64,000 bases of DNA from Staphylococcus sp. NAM3COL9 (lineage in GTDB: Bacteria; Bacillota; Bacilli; Staphylococcales; Staphylococcaceae). The notes beneath the pieces are model-generated. The model saw nothing but the letters and a program-made list of their open reading frames with translations, ran no database searches and was not told the DNA's origin. Where the stretch lies: the NCBI RefSeq assembly GCF_001431205.1, contig NZ_LGPC01000014.1, positions 259,674 through 323,673 of the forward strand, given 5' to 3'. Shown here one piece after another: positions 1-8,997 of the stretch. Both the position numbers and the translations under genes were made by a program. Each line of letters starts with the position of its first letter. Position 1 is the stretch's first letter.

Positions 1-243
1 TTTAACTATGGACAAGCCTCAGCCATCGTCGAGCCTATATTTGCTGTAGTCGGCGCTGCTGCGGTGATAATGATTACGCCTATGTTACCATATGCTTTAG
101 CATTTGCTGCAGGTGCAATGATATTCGTTGTGGTTGAAGAACTTATACCAGATTCTCAGGCAAGTAATAATACAGACCTTGCAACGTTAAGCCTGATGTT
201 AGGATTCACAATCATGATGATACTTGATGTCGCACTTGGATAA
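1..243 (+). CDS. ZIP-family metal transporter, C-terminal part (5' end outside window)
   Basis: The reading frame is open from base 1 and ends in TAA at 241-243, giving about 80 C-terminal residues. They form two or three hydrophobic helices with the segment [17 protein letters not shown], typical of the last helices of ZIP (GufA-like) divalent-metal transporters, where the Glu-Glu pair lies in the metal path. The ending [14 protein letters not shown] is also typical. Such proteins carry zinc or other divalent cations across the cytoplasmic membrane. The N-terminal half is not visible, so substrate and full length cannot be judged. A hairpin terminator follows. Confidence 0.8.
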   Translation, partial: FNYGQASAIVEPIFAVVGAAAVIMITPMLPYALAFAAGAMIFVVVEELIPDSQASNNTDLATLSLMLGFTIMMILDVALG

Positions 244-295
244 GGACGTAAATTTCATATTAAAAATGGTTTAAACATAAACCTAATAAGTAAAT

Positions 296-338
296 AAATA
301 GCTATGGACACTCTAAAAAGTCCCATAGCTATTTTTGT
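296..338 (+). terminator. Intrinsic terminator after the ZIP gene
   Basis: AATAGCTATGG pairs with CCATAGCTATT across a loop of about 13 bases, followed by TTTTTG. It lies about 50 bases after the ZIP stop codon. Confidence 0.75.
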
Positions 339-387
339 GTCTCTTTTTTATATACATATGTACGCGAATTAATCTAACGTTAATGTT

Positions 388-432
388 TAAAAGAGCCAAC
401 ACACCGAGATTAGGTATATTGGCTCTTATATT
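388..432 (-). terminator. Intrinsic terminator of ltaS
   Basis: On the minus strand AAGAGCCAA and TTGGCTCTT form a stem followed by TTTAAAC, directly after the ltaS stop codon. Confidence 0.75.
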
Positions 433-438
433 TAACTA

Positions 439-2379
439 TTATTTTTTCTCATTACCTTTTGGACCAGCCTTATATTCGTACTCAGAAGGTTTCACTTTAT
501 CGAAATCTGGATTGTCATAGAATCTCAATAAGTCACCGTTAATCAGATCATCACTCATTTGTAGATCTTTTTCAGCCTGTTGTTTACGATTTTCGAAATC
601 TTTAGGTTTTTCTGTTACTGGTTCATTGTTTTTATTATCATAAATTCTACCATTAACATATTTATAATCTTTCGTTATAAAGTCACCATTTCTGAACGGC
701 ACCGTATTGTTATGTTCTTTCGATAACAAGTCTGTACCCATCATTAGGTAATTCTTAGTATCAATACCCATTAAATGAAGCAGTGTAGGCATAACGTCTG
801 CTTGACCAGCATATGTTTTATCTATTGTGCCTTCCTTACCTGGTATTTTCAACCAGAAGCCTGTACGGTTTAAGTCAGTAAATTTAGCTGGTGTAATTTC
901 TTCACCTAATAATTTTTCCATAGCTTTATTATGGTTTTCAGAAATACCATAGTGGTCACCGTAAATCATTATAACAGAATCATCATAAAGACCTTTTTTC
1001 TTCAATTCGTTAACAAATTCTTCTAATGATTCATCTAGATATCTAGCTGTTTGAACATAGCCATCTACAGTTGAATCTCCAGTATTTGGGGATTCTATTG
1101 TTGCATCCTCTGGAGATACAGTAAATGGATAATGATTCGTTAATGTTATTAAATGACTGTAGAATGGTTCTTTTTCTTTATCTAAGTAATTTGCTGATTC
1201 TTTAAAGAACTCTTTATCTTTAAGACCTAAGTTTTCAAGATTTTCTTCAGACATATCATAGTAGGTCGCATCATAGAATTTATCTACACCAAAGTGTCTA
1301 TATACTTGATCACGGTTCCAGAATGTTTTGTAATCACCATGCATTACACTAGATGTATAACCTTGTTTTTGATCAAGAATTGCTGGTAGTGATTGGTAAG
1401 TGTTATCACCTTTCAATGAAAAGGCTGAACCTTGTGGTAAACCAAATAAACTATTATCCATTGTAAACTCTGAGTCTGATGTTTTACCCTGACCCGTTTG
1501 ATGGAAGAAGTTTGGATAATATCTATAACCTGCATTACCTGATGACAATTTGTTTAAGAATGGTGTTACTTCTTCGCCATTCACTTTTTTATTAATTAAG
1601 AAAGTTTGGAAACTTTCTAAATGTATTTTTATAACATTTTTCTTTTTAGCTGCGCCGAAGTACTCTTGGTTCGGTTCAACTCGTTTTTGTTTCGAATAAT
1701 TTAACACTTTAGTTAAATCATCTTCATTTGCTAAAGCTTTTTGCTGATTGTTTTGAATTGTTTTCACACCATCATAGACAGTGAAATTATATGGCCCTAA
1801 ATATTTAACTAAATATTTGTGATCGAATGTACGTGTTAACAGTTCAGGACGGTCTGATTCAGCAAAGGCTAGATTTAGGAAGAATAAAGCAATTGCAGCT
1901 GCCATAACTACTGGTACAAACTTTTTACTGAATACACGTTTATCTATCCATTTTTGTTTAAATATCAAGATAAAAAGGTAAATGATTGTATCAATAAAAT
2001 ATACAAAGTCATACCATTTAAATGAAGCTGTGACTGCACCGCCCATTGAGTCAACATTTCCAACTTGATTCAATGTACTAAACGTTAGGAAATCAGAGAA
2101 GAATCTGAAATAAACAACGTTCGCGTATAATAGGAAAGTTAAAATAAAACCACCAATAAAGATGAACCAGAATGCTTTCTTCCCTTTAAAGAATAAGAAA
2201 ATACTTAATAATAAAGCGATTAAACTGTATGGATTCATTAATAGGATTAGGTTCTGTACTAACCCTTTAACACCTAAAGAAAAATCAACATAATATGAAA
2301 AATACGTTTTAAATGCGACAGTAATCACGGTCAGAATAAAAAACGCAAAAAGAGTTAATTTCTTTTTGTGTAGACTCAT
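439..2379 (-). CDS. ltaS: Lipoteichoic acid synthase LtaS
   Basis: A 646-residue protein, the usual length for staphylococcal LtaS. About five N-terminal membrane helices (residues 1-200) precede a large extracellular sulfatase-like domain. LtaS transfers glycerol-phosphate from phosphatidylglycerol onto the growing lipoteichoic acid chain at the outer membrane face. Visible signatures are the nucleophile motif [13 protein letters not shown] (the Thr near residue 300), the metal-site segments [12 protein letters not shown] and MIYGDHYGI, and an AFAES-type junction after the last helix that resembles the signal-peptidase site known in LtaS. The start is ATG with CGGGGGAA as ribosome site. It is monocistronic: a terminator follows, and about 790 bases without genes lie upstream. 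Confidence 0.97.
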   Translation of the reverse strand: MSLHKKKLTLFAFFILTVITVAFKTYFSYYVDFSLGVKGLVQNLILLMNPYSLIALLLSIFLFFKGKKAFWFIFIGGFILTFLLYANVVYFRFFSDFLTFSTLNQVGNVDSMGGAVTASFKWYDFVYFIDTIIYLFILIFKQKWIDKRVFSKKFVPVVMAAAIALFFLNLAFAESDRPELLTRTFDHKYLVKYLGPYNFTVYDGVKTIQNNQQKALANEDDLTKVLNYSKQKRVEPNQEYFGAAKKKNVIKIHLESFQTFLINKKVNGEEVTPFLNKLSSGNAGYRYYPNFFHQTGQGKTSDSEFTMDNSLFGLPQGSAFSLKGDNTYQSLPAILDQKQGYTSSVMHGDYKTFWNRDQVYRHFGVDKFYDATYYDMSEENLENLGLKDKEFFKESANYLDKEKEPFYSHLITLTNHYPFTVSPEDATIESPNTGDSTVDGYVQTARYLDESLEEFVNELKKKGLYDDSVIMIYGDHYGISENHNKAMEKLLGEEITPAKFTDLNRTGFWLKIPGKEGTIDKTYAGQADVMPTLLHLMGIDTKNYLMMGTDLLSKEHNNTVPFRNGDFITKDYKYVNGRIYDNKNNEPVTEKPKDFENRKQQAEKDLQMSDDLINGDLLRFYDNPDFDKVKPSEYEYKAGPKGNEKK

Positions 2380-3063
2380 GTTTGTTCCCCCGATATAGAT
2401 TAATATAGGTTGGAAAATAATCCATACCTAATAAAAATTGGCAAAGTTACTGTGTTCAATATGTCGTTAGCGATGTTATTATCCCTAACTAAACAAAGGT
2501 CGTTATTGGCAAAAGTTATCTTCTTTAGGTTAAGTTCTTTAAAATCTTAAACAGTGGTGTATGTAATTTAAATTTCTATACACTAGAATTTTACTAGCTT
2601 ATTCAATTACGAACTAAGGCTATAGTTTTTAAAATTTAAAGTTTTATTTATTCTAATTAGAAACTTTTTATTTGTCTAAATAGCGTAAATTACGTTAACT
2701 TTTTCGTTTATCGATTAACGTTATCTTCACAATTTTTATCGTTTTGTAACGTTTCCGTAACAAAACATATATAGTTCAATGTATAAATATAAAGCAATTT
2801 CGGTCAAATTTCAAGTAAAAACACACTTTCAAACGTAAATTCACGTTCTGCTCTCGTTTTGTTAAAGGCATGTTAATGCGCTGTGAATATATCATTAAGA
2901 AATAATATGCTTTTTAATTATACTCTGTTTGTTTTTTATATTAATCAGACTAGAGTCGTATATGAAATAAATTTTTATTTTAATATTTCTCAAAATAATA
3001 AAGCAATTCTATAAAACTTTCTGCAAAAATCTTAAAAGTTATACCTCTATACGCGCGCTATGT
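2380..3063. other. Long AT-rich intergenic region upstream of ltaS
   Basis: No convincing ORF or RNA gene is visible. The region should hold the ltaS promoter on the minus strand. The one notable structure is a cluster of AACGTTA/GTTACG-like motifs at about 2684-2762 (TACGTTAAC, ATTAACGTTA, and a GTAAC-GTTTCC-GTAAC pair), a possible regulator site. I could not assign a regulator. Confidence 0.5.
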
Positions 3064-3112
3064 AAAAAAAGCTGTAACCCTCACATAGTTAACTTGAGGC
3101 GTTACAGCTTAT
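3064..3112 (-). terminator. Intrinsic terminator of the pxpB-pxpC operon
   Basis: On the minus strand AAGCTGTAAC pairs with GTTACAGCTT, followed by TTTTTACA. It lies about 60 bases after the pxpC stop. Confidence 0.8.
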
Positions 3113-3171
3113 CAGTAACCATTATATTATCCTTTAATTAGTTAATGTACATAGCATAGACCTTCTATTTT

Positions 3172-4176
3172 TTATTTTAACATCTCTAACTGCATTCTAT
3201 ATTCAATACCATGAAACAATTGGTTTAACCAATTCGTATATTTAATTAAATTCTTTTCTGCAGTTTCAATATCTATAAATTGGAATTTTAATTTTGTACC
3301 TTGATGCTTTTGGCCCAACTTAGTTAAATGATAACTCGCGATTGTCCCAATTTGTGGGTAACTGCCTATAGTGTAATGATCATTGAGTAAAATAATTGGC
3401 GTGCCATCTCTTTTAACTTGTATCGTTCCTATTTGTACAGATTGATGTGCTGGCATATCTTCATAAAAAGCCTTCACGGGTTGTCCTTCTACAAACATCC
3501 CGACTCTATTCGATTTACTCGTGACTTTATATTCTCCAAGCGTAAAATGACTTAGCGCTTCTTGTTCAAAGTCTTCTGTCCCTTTGTTTTTAATGACATG
3601 AAAAACATCTGACATATAATTAAAGGAAAGTGCGTAACCATCAATGCCCCAGTCTGTTTGATGTTTTTCTTCTAGGTTTTCAAACAATTTAAGATGGCGT
3701 TCAGTATAATTACGTTTCATATTAATTTCGTCGCCTTTTTGCAATTTACGCCCATGAAAACCACCAATTTTCACTTTGAAGTCAGTTGAGGTTGAATCTA
3801 ACCACTCATCTAATTCCAAACCACCACCGATTGCTAAATATACTCTAGAAGTGCGATTTGTCTCTGTAAATACAAGCACGTCACCTTTTTCCATTAAGTA
3901 TAATTTGTTTGGTAATACTTTCATATGCTCTGTTTTAGCTTTAAAACTACCACCACTTAATGCAATCAATGTAGATTCAGTAAAACGAATACTTGCCATT
4001 CTATTTGTCATCTCTATCGTAGCTTCACGTTTATCATTTGCCACGAGTCTGTTCGCTATTTCATGAGATAACGGATCTAGTGCACCACCAGGAATAACAC
4101 CATTGTGCTCGTAGCCTTTACGACCAAAATCTTGGAAACTTGAGAATAATCCTTCACCTTCTATTATGATTGACAT
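3172..4176 (-). CDS. pxpC: 5-oxoprolinase subunit PxpC (KipA-type, biotin-dependent carboxyltransferase family)
   Basis: 334 residues, typical for the KipA/PxpC (AHS2) family. The N-terminus shows the family pattern GLFSSFQDFGRKGYEHNGVIPGGALDPLSHEIANRLV, split by charged residues, and later GTPIILLNDHYTIGSYPQIGTI. PxpC acts with PxpB, and normally PxpA, in ATP-dependent ring opening of 5-oxoproline to glutamate; the pair is also known as the KipI/KipA sporulation-kinase modulators in Bacillus. It overlaps the end of pxpB by 13 bases, so the two are translationally coupled. No pxpA or biotin carboxylase gene lies beside it here, so the exact role is inferred from family and pairing. Confidence 0.88.
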   Translation of the reverse strand: MSIIIEGEGLFSSFQDFGRKGYEHNGVIPGGALDPLSHEIANRLVANDKREATIEMTNRMASIRFTESTLIALSGGSFKAKTEHMKVLPNKLYLMEKGDVLVFTETNRTSRVYLAIGGGLELDEWLDSTSTDFKVKIGGFHGRKLQKGDEINMKRNYTERHLKLFENLEEKHQTDWGIDGYALSFNYMSDVFHVIKNKGTEDFEQEALSHFTLGEYKVTSKSNRVGMFVEGQPVKAFYEDMPAHQSVQIGTIQVKRDGTPIILLNDHYTIGSYPQIGTIASYHLTKLGQKHQGTKLKFQFIDIETAEKNLIKYTNWLNQLFHGIEYRMQLEMLK

Positions 4177-4871
4177 GGTTCAAAGCCTCCTAAATCCAGC
4201 GTTTCTTCTGTTATTGCATTAAATTTGACATTATCGCCTAATTTTAGCTTAGTAAAATCAGTGCGTTCTGGGTCAAATAAGCGAATGGGTGTGTAGCCAA
4301 TGACTAACCAATCGCCATAAGTATCTATTGTAGTAATACCTGTCTTTTTCCCTTCTATAATGACAGAACCAGCTGGAATAAACGTTTTATTGCCACCTGT
4401 GTGATTAACAAATAAGCGCTTATCCATCCCAGTAAGATAAGGAAATCCAGGTGTAAAACCCATCATTGAGACAAAATACGTGTGTTTAGTATGTAACTTC
4501 ACAAATTTATCAAAATCTAATTTGTAATGCGCCAATAAAGCCGCTAAATCAGGACCAAATTCACCACCATAAACAACTGGAATTTCCATTGGTTCAATCG
4601 CTTGCTCTTCATGATTAATCTTTAATTGTACGGTTTGCATTAATGCATTCATATATAGAAATGGTGATTTAATATTGTAGTGTTTGATCATATCTCGTGC
4701 ATCATAACAAATCATCATATCTGATTCAGTAGGTACAATCCCGGTTATAAAAGGATAGTCTTTTTCTAATAAGTACGTTTTTAATGCTAATAAATCTTCT
4801 GTTAAATCCTTAGAGACTTCTTTTTCAATAGAAACTACAATTGCTTGGTCTCCCTGACTATAAATTTTCAT
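4164..4871 (-). CDS. pxpB: 5-oxoprolinase subunit PxpB (KipI-type, allophanate hydrolase subunit 1 family)
   Basis: I place the start at ATG 4871 (MKIYSQGDQAIVV) because AGAGGTGA lies just upstream; the frame is open a further 13 codons but those lack a ribosome site. The product is about 235 residues with the AHS1 signatures PVVYGGEFGPDLAALLAHY and MMGFTPGFPYLTGMD. It is the partner of PxpC in 5-oxoproline hydrolysis. The upstream neighbour is a 67-residue membrane protein ending 22 bases before, and the downstream one is pxpC, overlapping. The three look like one transcription unit. Confidence 0.88.
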   Translation of the reverse strand: MKIYSQGDQAIVVSIEKEVSKDLTEDLLALKTYLLEKDYPFITGIVPTESDMMICYDARDMIKHYNIKSPFLYMNALMQTVQLKINHEEQAIEPMEIPVVYGGEFGPDLAALLAHYKLDFDKFVKLHTKHTYFVSMMGFTPGFPYLTGMDKRLFVNHTGGNKTFIPAGSVIIEGKKTGITTIDTYGDWLVIGYTPIRLFDPERTDFTKLKLGDNVKFNAITEETLDLGGFEPCQS

Positions 4872-4893
4872 AGGCTCACCTCTTATATTCTTA

Positions 4894-5097
4894 CTAACGA
4901 TAAAACACATTTAATCCTTGTACCAAATAACCCACAAGTGCTTCCACTAGAAAATAGACTACTACAAATTGAATCATGCAAGAGATTGTAATTACGAATC
5001 TTGCAATATAAATCTGTTGTTTTTTCAGCAAATGGTTTACATACCATTTTGAAAGCAAGGTTATTAAAATCATTGTCAGTATCCAAACCAATATCAT
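4894..5097 (-). CDS. Small two-helix membrane protein at the head of the pxpBC unit
   Basis: 67 residues with two hydrophobic stretches (about residues 1-18 and 32-60) joined by a basic loop containing LLKKQQ. The ATG at 5097 is preceded by GAGTGAGGAATAACG, a reasonable ribosome site, and the stop lies 22 bases before the pxpB start. I recognise no family. Another frame over the same bases (4883-5110) has an ordinary non-membrane composition and is the less likely gene. Given its place it could be a membrane partner or anchor of PxpBC, but that is inference from position only. Confidence 0.55.
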   Translation of the reverse strand: MILVWILTMILITLLSKWYVNHLLKKQQIYIARFVITISCMIQFVVVYFLVEALVGYLVQGLNVFYR

Positions 5098-5317
5098 CGT
5101 TATTCCTCACTCACTGTTTATAATCTATTGCATAATTACTTAAGTGCACCCTTTATATAGTCTATTGGAATACTTGTGTATCACTGATACGCCTTAACAT
5201 GCGTATTCAAACTAAAGGCTAATTTATCACAAATCACATATTTTCACGTTGCCAGTTTTCTATAATGGTTACCATCTCTGAATTCATGGTAAACTCAATG
5301 TTTATACTTTCTATATT

Positions 5318-5926
5318 CTATAGATAAATTTCAACCTCGGCAACCTCTCGTAAACTATTTATAAGAAAAACTTGTATCTGTTTTTTTAATATTTTATCTT
5401 TAAAATCGTTTATATTGTAATTTTTTTGAGACAATTTCTCTTCATCTATAAATGATTGTCTCATACAACCACGCAAGAAATCTTCATTATATATAGGCGT
5501 ATAATAGTATCCGTCTTCTTTTATCATGATATTTCCAATATCGAATTCTAATAATTTCCCATTTGAATCATATAACAAAACAAGATCTGTATGATGATTA
5601 TGTGATAAATGTTTTCTAATGGTTGTTTTATTTATTAATTCAAGTTTATTTACATTATCAGATAATTGTACTAATTTTCCCGTGAATTTATTTTTATCAG
5701 ATAATGCTGCAACGACATAATCTAGTGATCCATCTTGATCTAATAATATTTTTATACGATATACACCTGTTGGATAGTCATTCATTAACATTTCAATTAA
5801 TTGATTCCAATTCGCTTCATCCAAGTTAAATTCAAGTTGCTCAGCAGACCGTTTTATTCTTTTTTTGTGATAAGGTAAGCGCGGAAACCTGCCTTCTTCC
5901 AAACGCATCGTTTCAAATAACTGCAT
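5318..5926 (-). CDS. pabC: Aminodeoxychorismate lyase PabC (class IV aminotransferase)
   Basis: 202 residues, somewhat shorter than many class IV aminotransferases. The start MQLFETMRLEEGRFPRLPYH, and the later NKTTIRKHLSHNHHTDLVLLYDSNGKLLEFDIGN region carrying the PLP-binding family pattern, support PabC. The enzyme releases pyruvate from 4-amino-4-deoxychorismate to give 4-aminobenzoate for folate. Its ATG shares a base with the pabB stop (TAATG), indicating tight coupling. Order pabA-pabB-pabC on the minus strand. Confidence 0.85.
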   Translation of the reverse strand: MQLFETMRLEEGRFPRLPYHKKRIKRSAEQLEFNLDEANWNQLIEMLMNDYPTGVYRIKILLDQDGSLDYVVAALSDKNKFTGKLVQLSDNVNKLELINKTTIRKHLSHNHHTDLVLLYDSNGKLLEFDIGNIMIKEDGYYYTPIYNEDFLRGCMRQSFIDEEKLSQKNYNINDFKDKILKKQIQVFLINSLREVAEVEIYL

Positions 5927-7068
5927 TATAATCTCTCCAATATTTTTGTTTTATCATTAAATTCTTGTACTTCATCTTCAGGATTAGAGTCTATGGTAAT
6001 ACCTGCACCCACACCGTATATAGCTTGGTTATCCATGTATTGAATCGTTCGGATAGGCACATTGAAAATGGACTTTCCATCTGGTAACAGCAAGGCAACT
6101 GTACCACAATAACCATTTCTCGGGGTTTGCTCCAACATTTTAATATATTTCATAGTATTGATTTTTGGTGCTCCAGTGATAGAACCGCACGGAAATAATG
6201 CCTTTAATATATGCATGAGTTTAGTCTCTTGATGTAAAGTCCCTGTGACCATAGACGTCATTTGAAATACAGTGCTGTAGCGTTCTATATGAAATGGTTT
6301 ATAGACTTTTACAGTTCCAGTCTGTGCAATACGGCTAATATCATTTCGTAACAAGTCAACAATCATGACATTTTCTGCTTTATCTTTAACTGAATTCATT
6401 AACGTATGCAAATTTTGCTGATCTTGTGTTTTAGAATGTCCTCTAGCTATAGTGCCTTTCATGGGTTTACTTAATAACACATCGTTCCGATTTTCAAACG
6501 GCCCACGTTGGAAAAATAATTCTGGTGAAAGTGAGGCTAACTGTACTTCATCTGTATCTATTAAAGCAGAATAAAAGCCATGATTTTGACGCTGTAACAC
6601 TTCATATAATGTAGCAATCGGATAATGAATGTCATCAGTCAATCGTGTCGTATAATTCACTTGATATGTATTACCTTCAATAATTGCAGATTGAACTGCT
6701 TTAATATGGGTGATTAATTGAGATTTATTTAATTGAAATTTAAAATCACATTTTGGTATGTATTGTTCTTTTTTTTCAGTTAATGTCATATCTTCCTTTT
6801 TGTCGAAAACATAAGCAGCTGCAAAAACATATTCCTTCTTAGTTTGCACTGTAGCCATTTGTTCATTAAAAAAAGATGCCGCTTCATAGGGTAAATACAA
6901 TGCTACATAACCGCCTTGGTGTTGATGCATTTCTGCAAATTGTATAACGCTGCCTACTTCATCTAAATGATATGCGATTAATTTATCTTTACACTGCGTA
7001 AATTGGTATTGGTGGGTTTCATATTCTGATTCGTCTAATAAATAGCGATAGTTAAATTGTATTTGCAT
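5926..7068 (-). CDS. pabB: Aminodeoxychorismate synthase component I PabB
   Basis: 380 residues with the chorismate-binding core: LLSKPMKGTIARG, NVMIVDLLRNDISRI, CGSITGAPKINTMKYI and GVGAGITIDSNPEDE-like segments. It converts chorismate plus ammonia from PabA into 4-amino-4-deoxychorismate. It is shorter than the 450-470 residues of enterobacterial PabB or TrpE; the N-terminal half is reduced, which seems usual for the staphylococcal type. GGAGGG precedes the ATG at 7068, and the first codons overlap the end of pabA by 17 bases. TrpE is the alternative, but linkage to pabA and pabC favours PabB. Confidence 0.9.
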   Translation of the reverse strand: MQIQFNYRYLLDESEYETHQYQFTQCKDKLIAYHLDEVGSVIQFAEMHQHQGGYVALYLPYEAASFFNEQMATVQTKKEYVFAAAYVFDKKEDMTLTEKKEQYIPKCDFKFQLNKSQLITHIKAVQSAIIEGNTYQVNYTTRLTDDIHYPIATLYEVLQRQNHGFYSALIDTDEVQLASLSPELFFQRGPFENRNDVLLSKPMKGTIARGHSKTQDQQNLHTLMNSVKDKAENVMIVDLLRNDISRIAQTGTVKVYKPFHIERYSTVFQMTSMVTGTLHQETKLMHILKALFPCGSITGAPKINTMKYIKMLEQTPRNGYCGTVALLLPDGKSIFNVPIRTIQYMDNQAIYGVGAGITIDSNPEDEVQEFNDKTKILERL

Positions 7069-7645
7069 GAGAACCCTCCACGATTTCTATAAATAATTTT
7101 ATTTGTTCAATACCATATTCACTTAGTATAGATTCAGGATGATACTGTACACCATAAATAGGTAACGTTTTGTGTGCACATGCCATAATGATATCTTCTT
7201 GATTCGTTGCTGTAATTTTCAATGTTTTTGGAAATGTCTTAGTATCAGCAATCAAAGAATGATATCGCATAACATAAAATGTATCGGCTAAACCTTTAAA
7301 AATACCACTGTCATCATGTTGAATTTGAGTTGTGTGACCATGAATCGGTTTATAACCTTTAATAATGTCTCCACCAAAATAAGTCACTATTTGTTGAAAT
7401 CCTAGACATACACCTAGAATTGGAATTTGTTCTAAAAAAACTTTTATAACCTCATTTAATATAGGATAATCATCAGGTGATCCTGGTCCCGGAGAAATAA
7501 CTATAGCATCAGGAGAAATTTGCTTAATCTTATCAGTGGAAATCTCTTCAACATCTACCACATTAACTGCTCCACTAAAACTTTGCTTAATATAATCTAC
7601 AATATTGTATGTAAATGAATCTTTATTATCAATGATTAGTATCAT
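7052..7645 (-). CDS. pabA: Aminodeoxychorismate synthase component II PabA (glutamine amidotransferase)
   Basis: 197 residues, class I glutamine amidotransferase. The oxyanion-hole segment ISPGPGSPDDYP, the nucleophile motif LGVCLGFQQIV (Cys) and YGVQYHPESILSEYG (His, Glu) form the expected triad. It supplies ammonia from glutamine to PabB; family members can also serve anthranilate synthase. AGAGGTGATGAA precedes the ATG. It is the first gene of the pab unit and is divergent from queC, with the preQ1 riboswitch of the que operon in the gap. Confidence 0.92.
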   Translation of the reverse strand: MILIIDNKDSFTYNIVDYIKQSFSGAVNVVDVEEISTDKIKQISPDAIVISPGPGSPDDYPILNEVIKVFLEQIPILGVCLGFQQIVTYFGGDIIKGYKPIHGHTTQIQHDDSGIFKGLADTFYVMRYHSLIADTKTFPKTLKITATNQEDIIMACAHKTLPIYGVQYHPESILSEYGIEQIKLFIEIVEGSHANTI

Positions 7646-7754
7646 TTCATCACCTCTTTATGTATCTTTCACTATCTATTATACTCATTATCCCAAATCT
7701 CAACTTGATTTTACAGTTTAAATGTATTATTCTTATCACCGTATAAATGAATAT

Positions 7755-7793
7755 AAAGAGGTTCCTAGCTGACACCCTCTATAAAAAACTAGA
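7755..7793 (+). ncRNA. PreQ1-I riboswitch aptamer upstream of queCDE
   Basis: The segment starting AGAGGTTC, with ACACCCTCTATAAAAAACTA after a short loop, matches the small class I preQ1 aptamer. P1 is formed by AGAGG with CCTCT, the A-rich tail AAAAAACTA folds back into the P1 minor groove, and loop bases form the second pseudoknot stem. It lies about 100 bases before queC, whose pathway product is preQ0/preQ1, and is directly followed by a terminator hairpin. Binding of preQ1 should favour termination. Confidence 0.9.
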
Positions 7794-7798
7794 CACGT

Positions 7799-7842
7799 AA
7801 ACAACGTCTATCTTTTTTATAAGGATAGGCGTTGTTTTATGG
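7799..7842 (+). terminator. Riboswitch-controlled terminator before queC
   Basis: AAACAACGTCTATC pairs with GATAGGCGTTGTTT (one G-U pair) over a 10-base U-rich loop and is followed by TATGG. It begins six bases after the aptamer tail, the usual arrangement for transcriptional control by preQ1-I. Confidence 0.82.
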
Positions 7843-7898
7843 TGTCATAGCGAAAATGAGTAAAAGCTAGTATGACATTATTAAGGAGTGCAAGATAT

Positions 7899-8570
7899 AT
7901 GACGCAACAATCTTTAAACAACAATAAAGCCATCGTCGTTTTCAGTGGTGGACAAGATAGCACAACTTGCCTATTTTGGGCAAAGCAACATTACGACGAT
8001 GTCGAATTAGTAACATTTGAATATGGACAAAGACACGATACAGAAATTAAAGTAGCTAAGCAAATTGCCGAAACACAAAATGTTAAACATCACATATTAG
8101 ATATGTCTTTACTTTCTCAACTTACGCCCAACGCATTAACACAGCATGATATGAATATTGAAGTTGGCGAAGACGGTGTACCAAATACGTTTGTACCGGC
8201 CAGAAATCTTTTGTTCTTATCATTTGCAGGTGCGCTCGCATATCAAACAAATGCGAAACATATTATTACTGGCGTTTGTGAAACTGATTTTTCTGGATAC
8301 CCTGACTGTAGAGATAGTTTTATTAAATCAATGAATGTTACTTTATCGCTATCTATGGATAAAGATTTTGTTATACACACACCATTAATGTGGTTAGATA
8401 AAAAAGAAACTTGGGCACTAAGTGATGAACTTGGCGTACTAGACTATATTAGATACAATACGCTCACTTGTTACAATGGCATTATCGGTGAAGGTTGTGG
8501 AGAATGTCCTGCTTGTGAATTAAGAGCACGAGGTTTAGACGCTTATCTAAAAGAAAAAGGAGCTGAGTAA
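7899..8570 (+). CDS. queC: 7-cyano-7-deazaguanine synthase QueC
   Basis: The start is set at ATG 7899 ([10 protein letters not shown]) by TAAGGAG seven bases or so upstream; an in-frame ATG at 7872 lacks a ribosome site. The 223-residue product has the PP-loop ATP motif [16 protein letters not shown] and the C-terminal zinc knuckle [16 protein letters not shown] with four Cys. QueC converts 7-carboxy-7-deazaguanine plus ammonia and ATP to preQ0. It is the first gene of queC-queD-queE and is controlled by the upstream preQ1 riboswitch. Confidence 0.96.
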   Translation: MTQQSLNNNKAIVVFSGGQDSTTCLFWAKQHYDDVELVTFEYGQRHDTEIKVAKQIAETQNVKHHILDMSLLSQLTPNALTQHDMNIEVGEDGVPNTFVPARNLLFLSFAGALAYQTNAKHIITGVCETDFSGYPDCRDSFIKSMNVTLSLSMDKDFVIHTPLMWLDKKETWALSDELGVLDYIRYNTLTCYNGIIGEGCGECPACELRARGLDAYLKEKGAE

Positions 8571-8571
8571 C

Positions 8572-8997
8572 ATGTTCCAACAAAATTATCCTAGCGTTCA
8601 ACATCCTTACAGTTTTGAACTTAATAAAGACTTCAACTTTTCTGCAGCCCATTATATTCCTAGTGAAGATGCTGGAAAATGTATGCGTACACATGGTCAC
8701 ACCTACTTTGTAAATTTAACAATTGGTGGCGATACATTAGATCATAATGGTTTTTTAGTGAATTTTAGCGACTTAAAAAAATTAGTTCATGATCAATTCG
8801 ATCACCATTTACTCAATGATCTACCTCAATTCAAAGGCAAAAGTCCATCAACAGAAATCGTTGCACAGACAGTTTATGAAATGGTGCAATCTTCATTAAA
8901 TGATCAAGACAACCAACCTAAATGTCTACAAGTCTATGTTAGGGAAACACCAACAAGTTATGTTGTCTATAGACCAAAGGAGTCCAAATATGAGTAA
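8572..8997 (+). CDS. queD: 6-carboxy-5,6,7,8-tetrahydropterin synthase QueD
   Basis: 141 residues. Zinc ligands are visible as FSAAHYI and RTHGHTY, with the catalytic Cys in GKCMRTHGH and the distal segment DHHLLND. QueD converts dihydroneopterin triphosphate to 6-carboxytetrahydropterin, the second step of preQ0 synthesis. Its ATG follows the queC stop by one base, with AAAGGAGCTGAG as ribosome site inside queC, and its 3' end overlaps queE by eight bases. Confidence 0.95.
   Translation: MFQQNYPSVQHPYSFELNKDFNFSAAHYIPSEDAGKCMRTHGHTYFVNLTIGGDTLDHNGFLVNFSDLKKLVHDQFDHHLLNDLPQFKGKSPSTEIVAQTVYEMVQSSLNDQDNQPKCLQVYVRETPTSYVVYRPKESKYE

Noticed and set aside
4883..5110. 75-codon alternative frame over the small membrane protein before pxpB
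   Set aside because: It overlaps the two-helix frame almost completely and lacks its membrane-protein character and better ribosome site.
5240..5300. Inverted repeat GGTTACCAT/ATGGTAAAC after pabC as terminator
   Set aside because: The stem is only about seven pairs and no T-run follows on the minus strand; it may be nothing or an operator.
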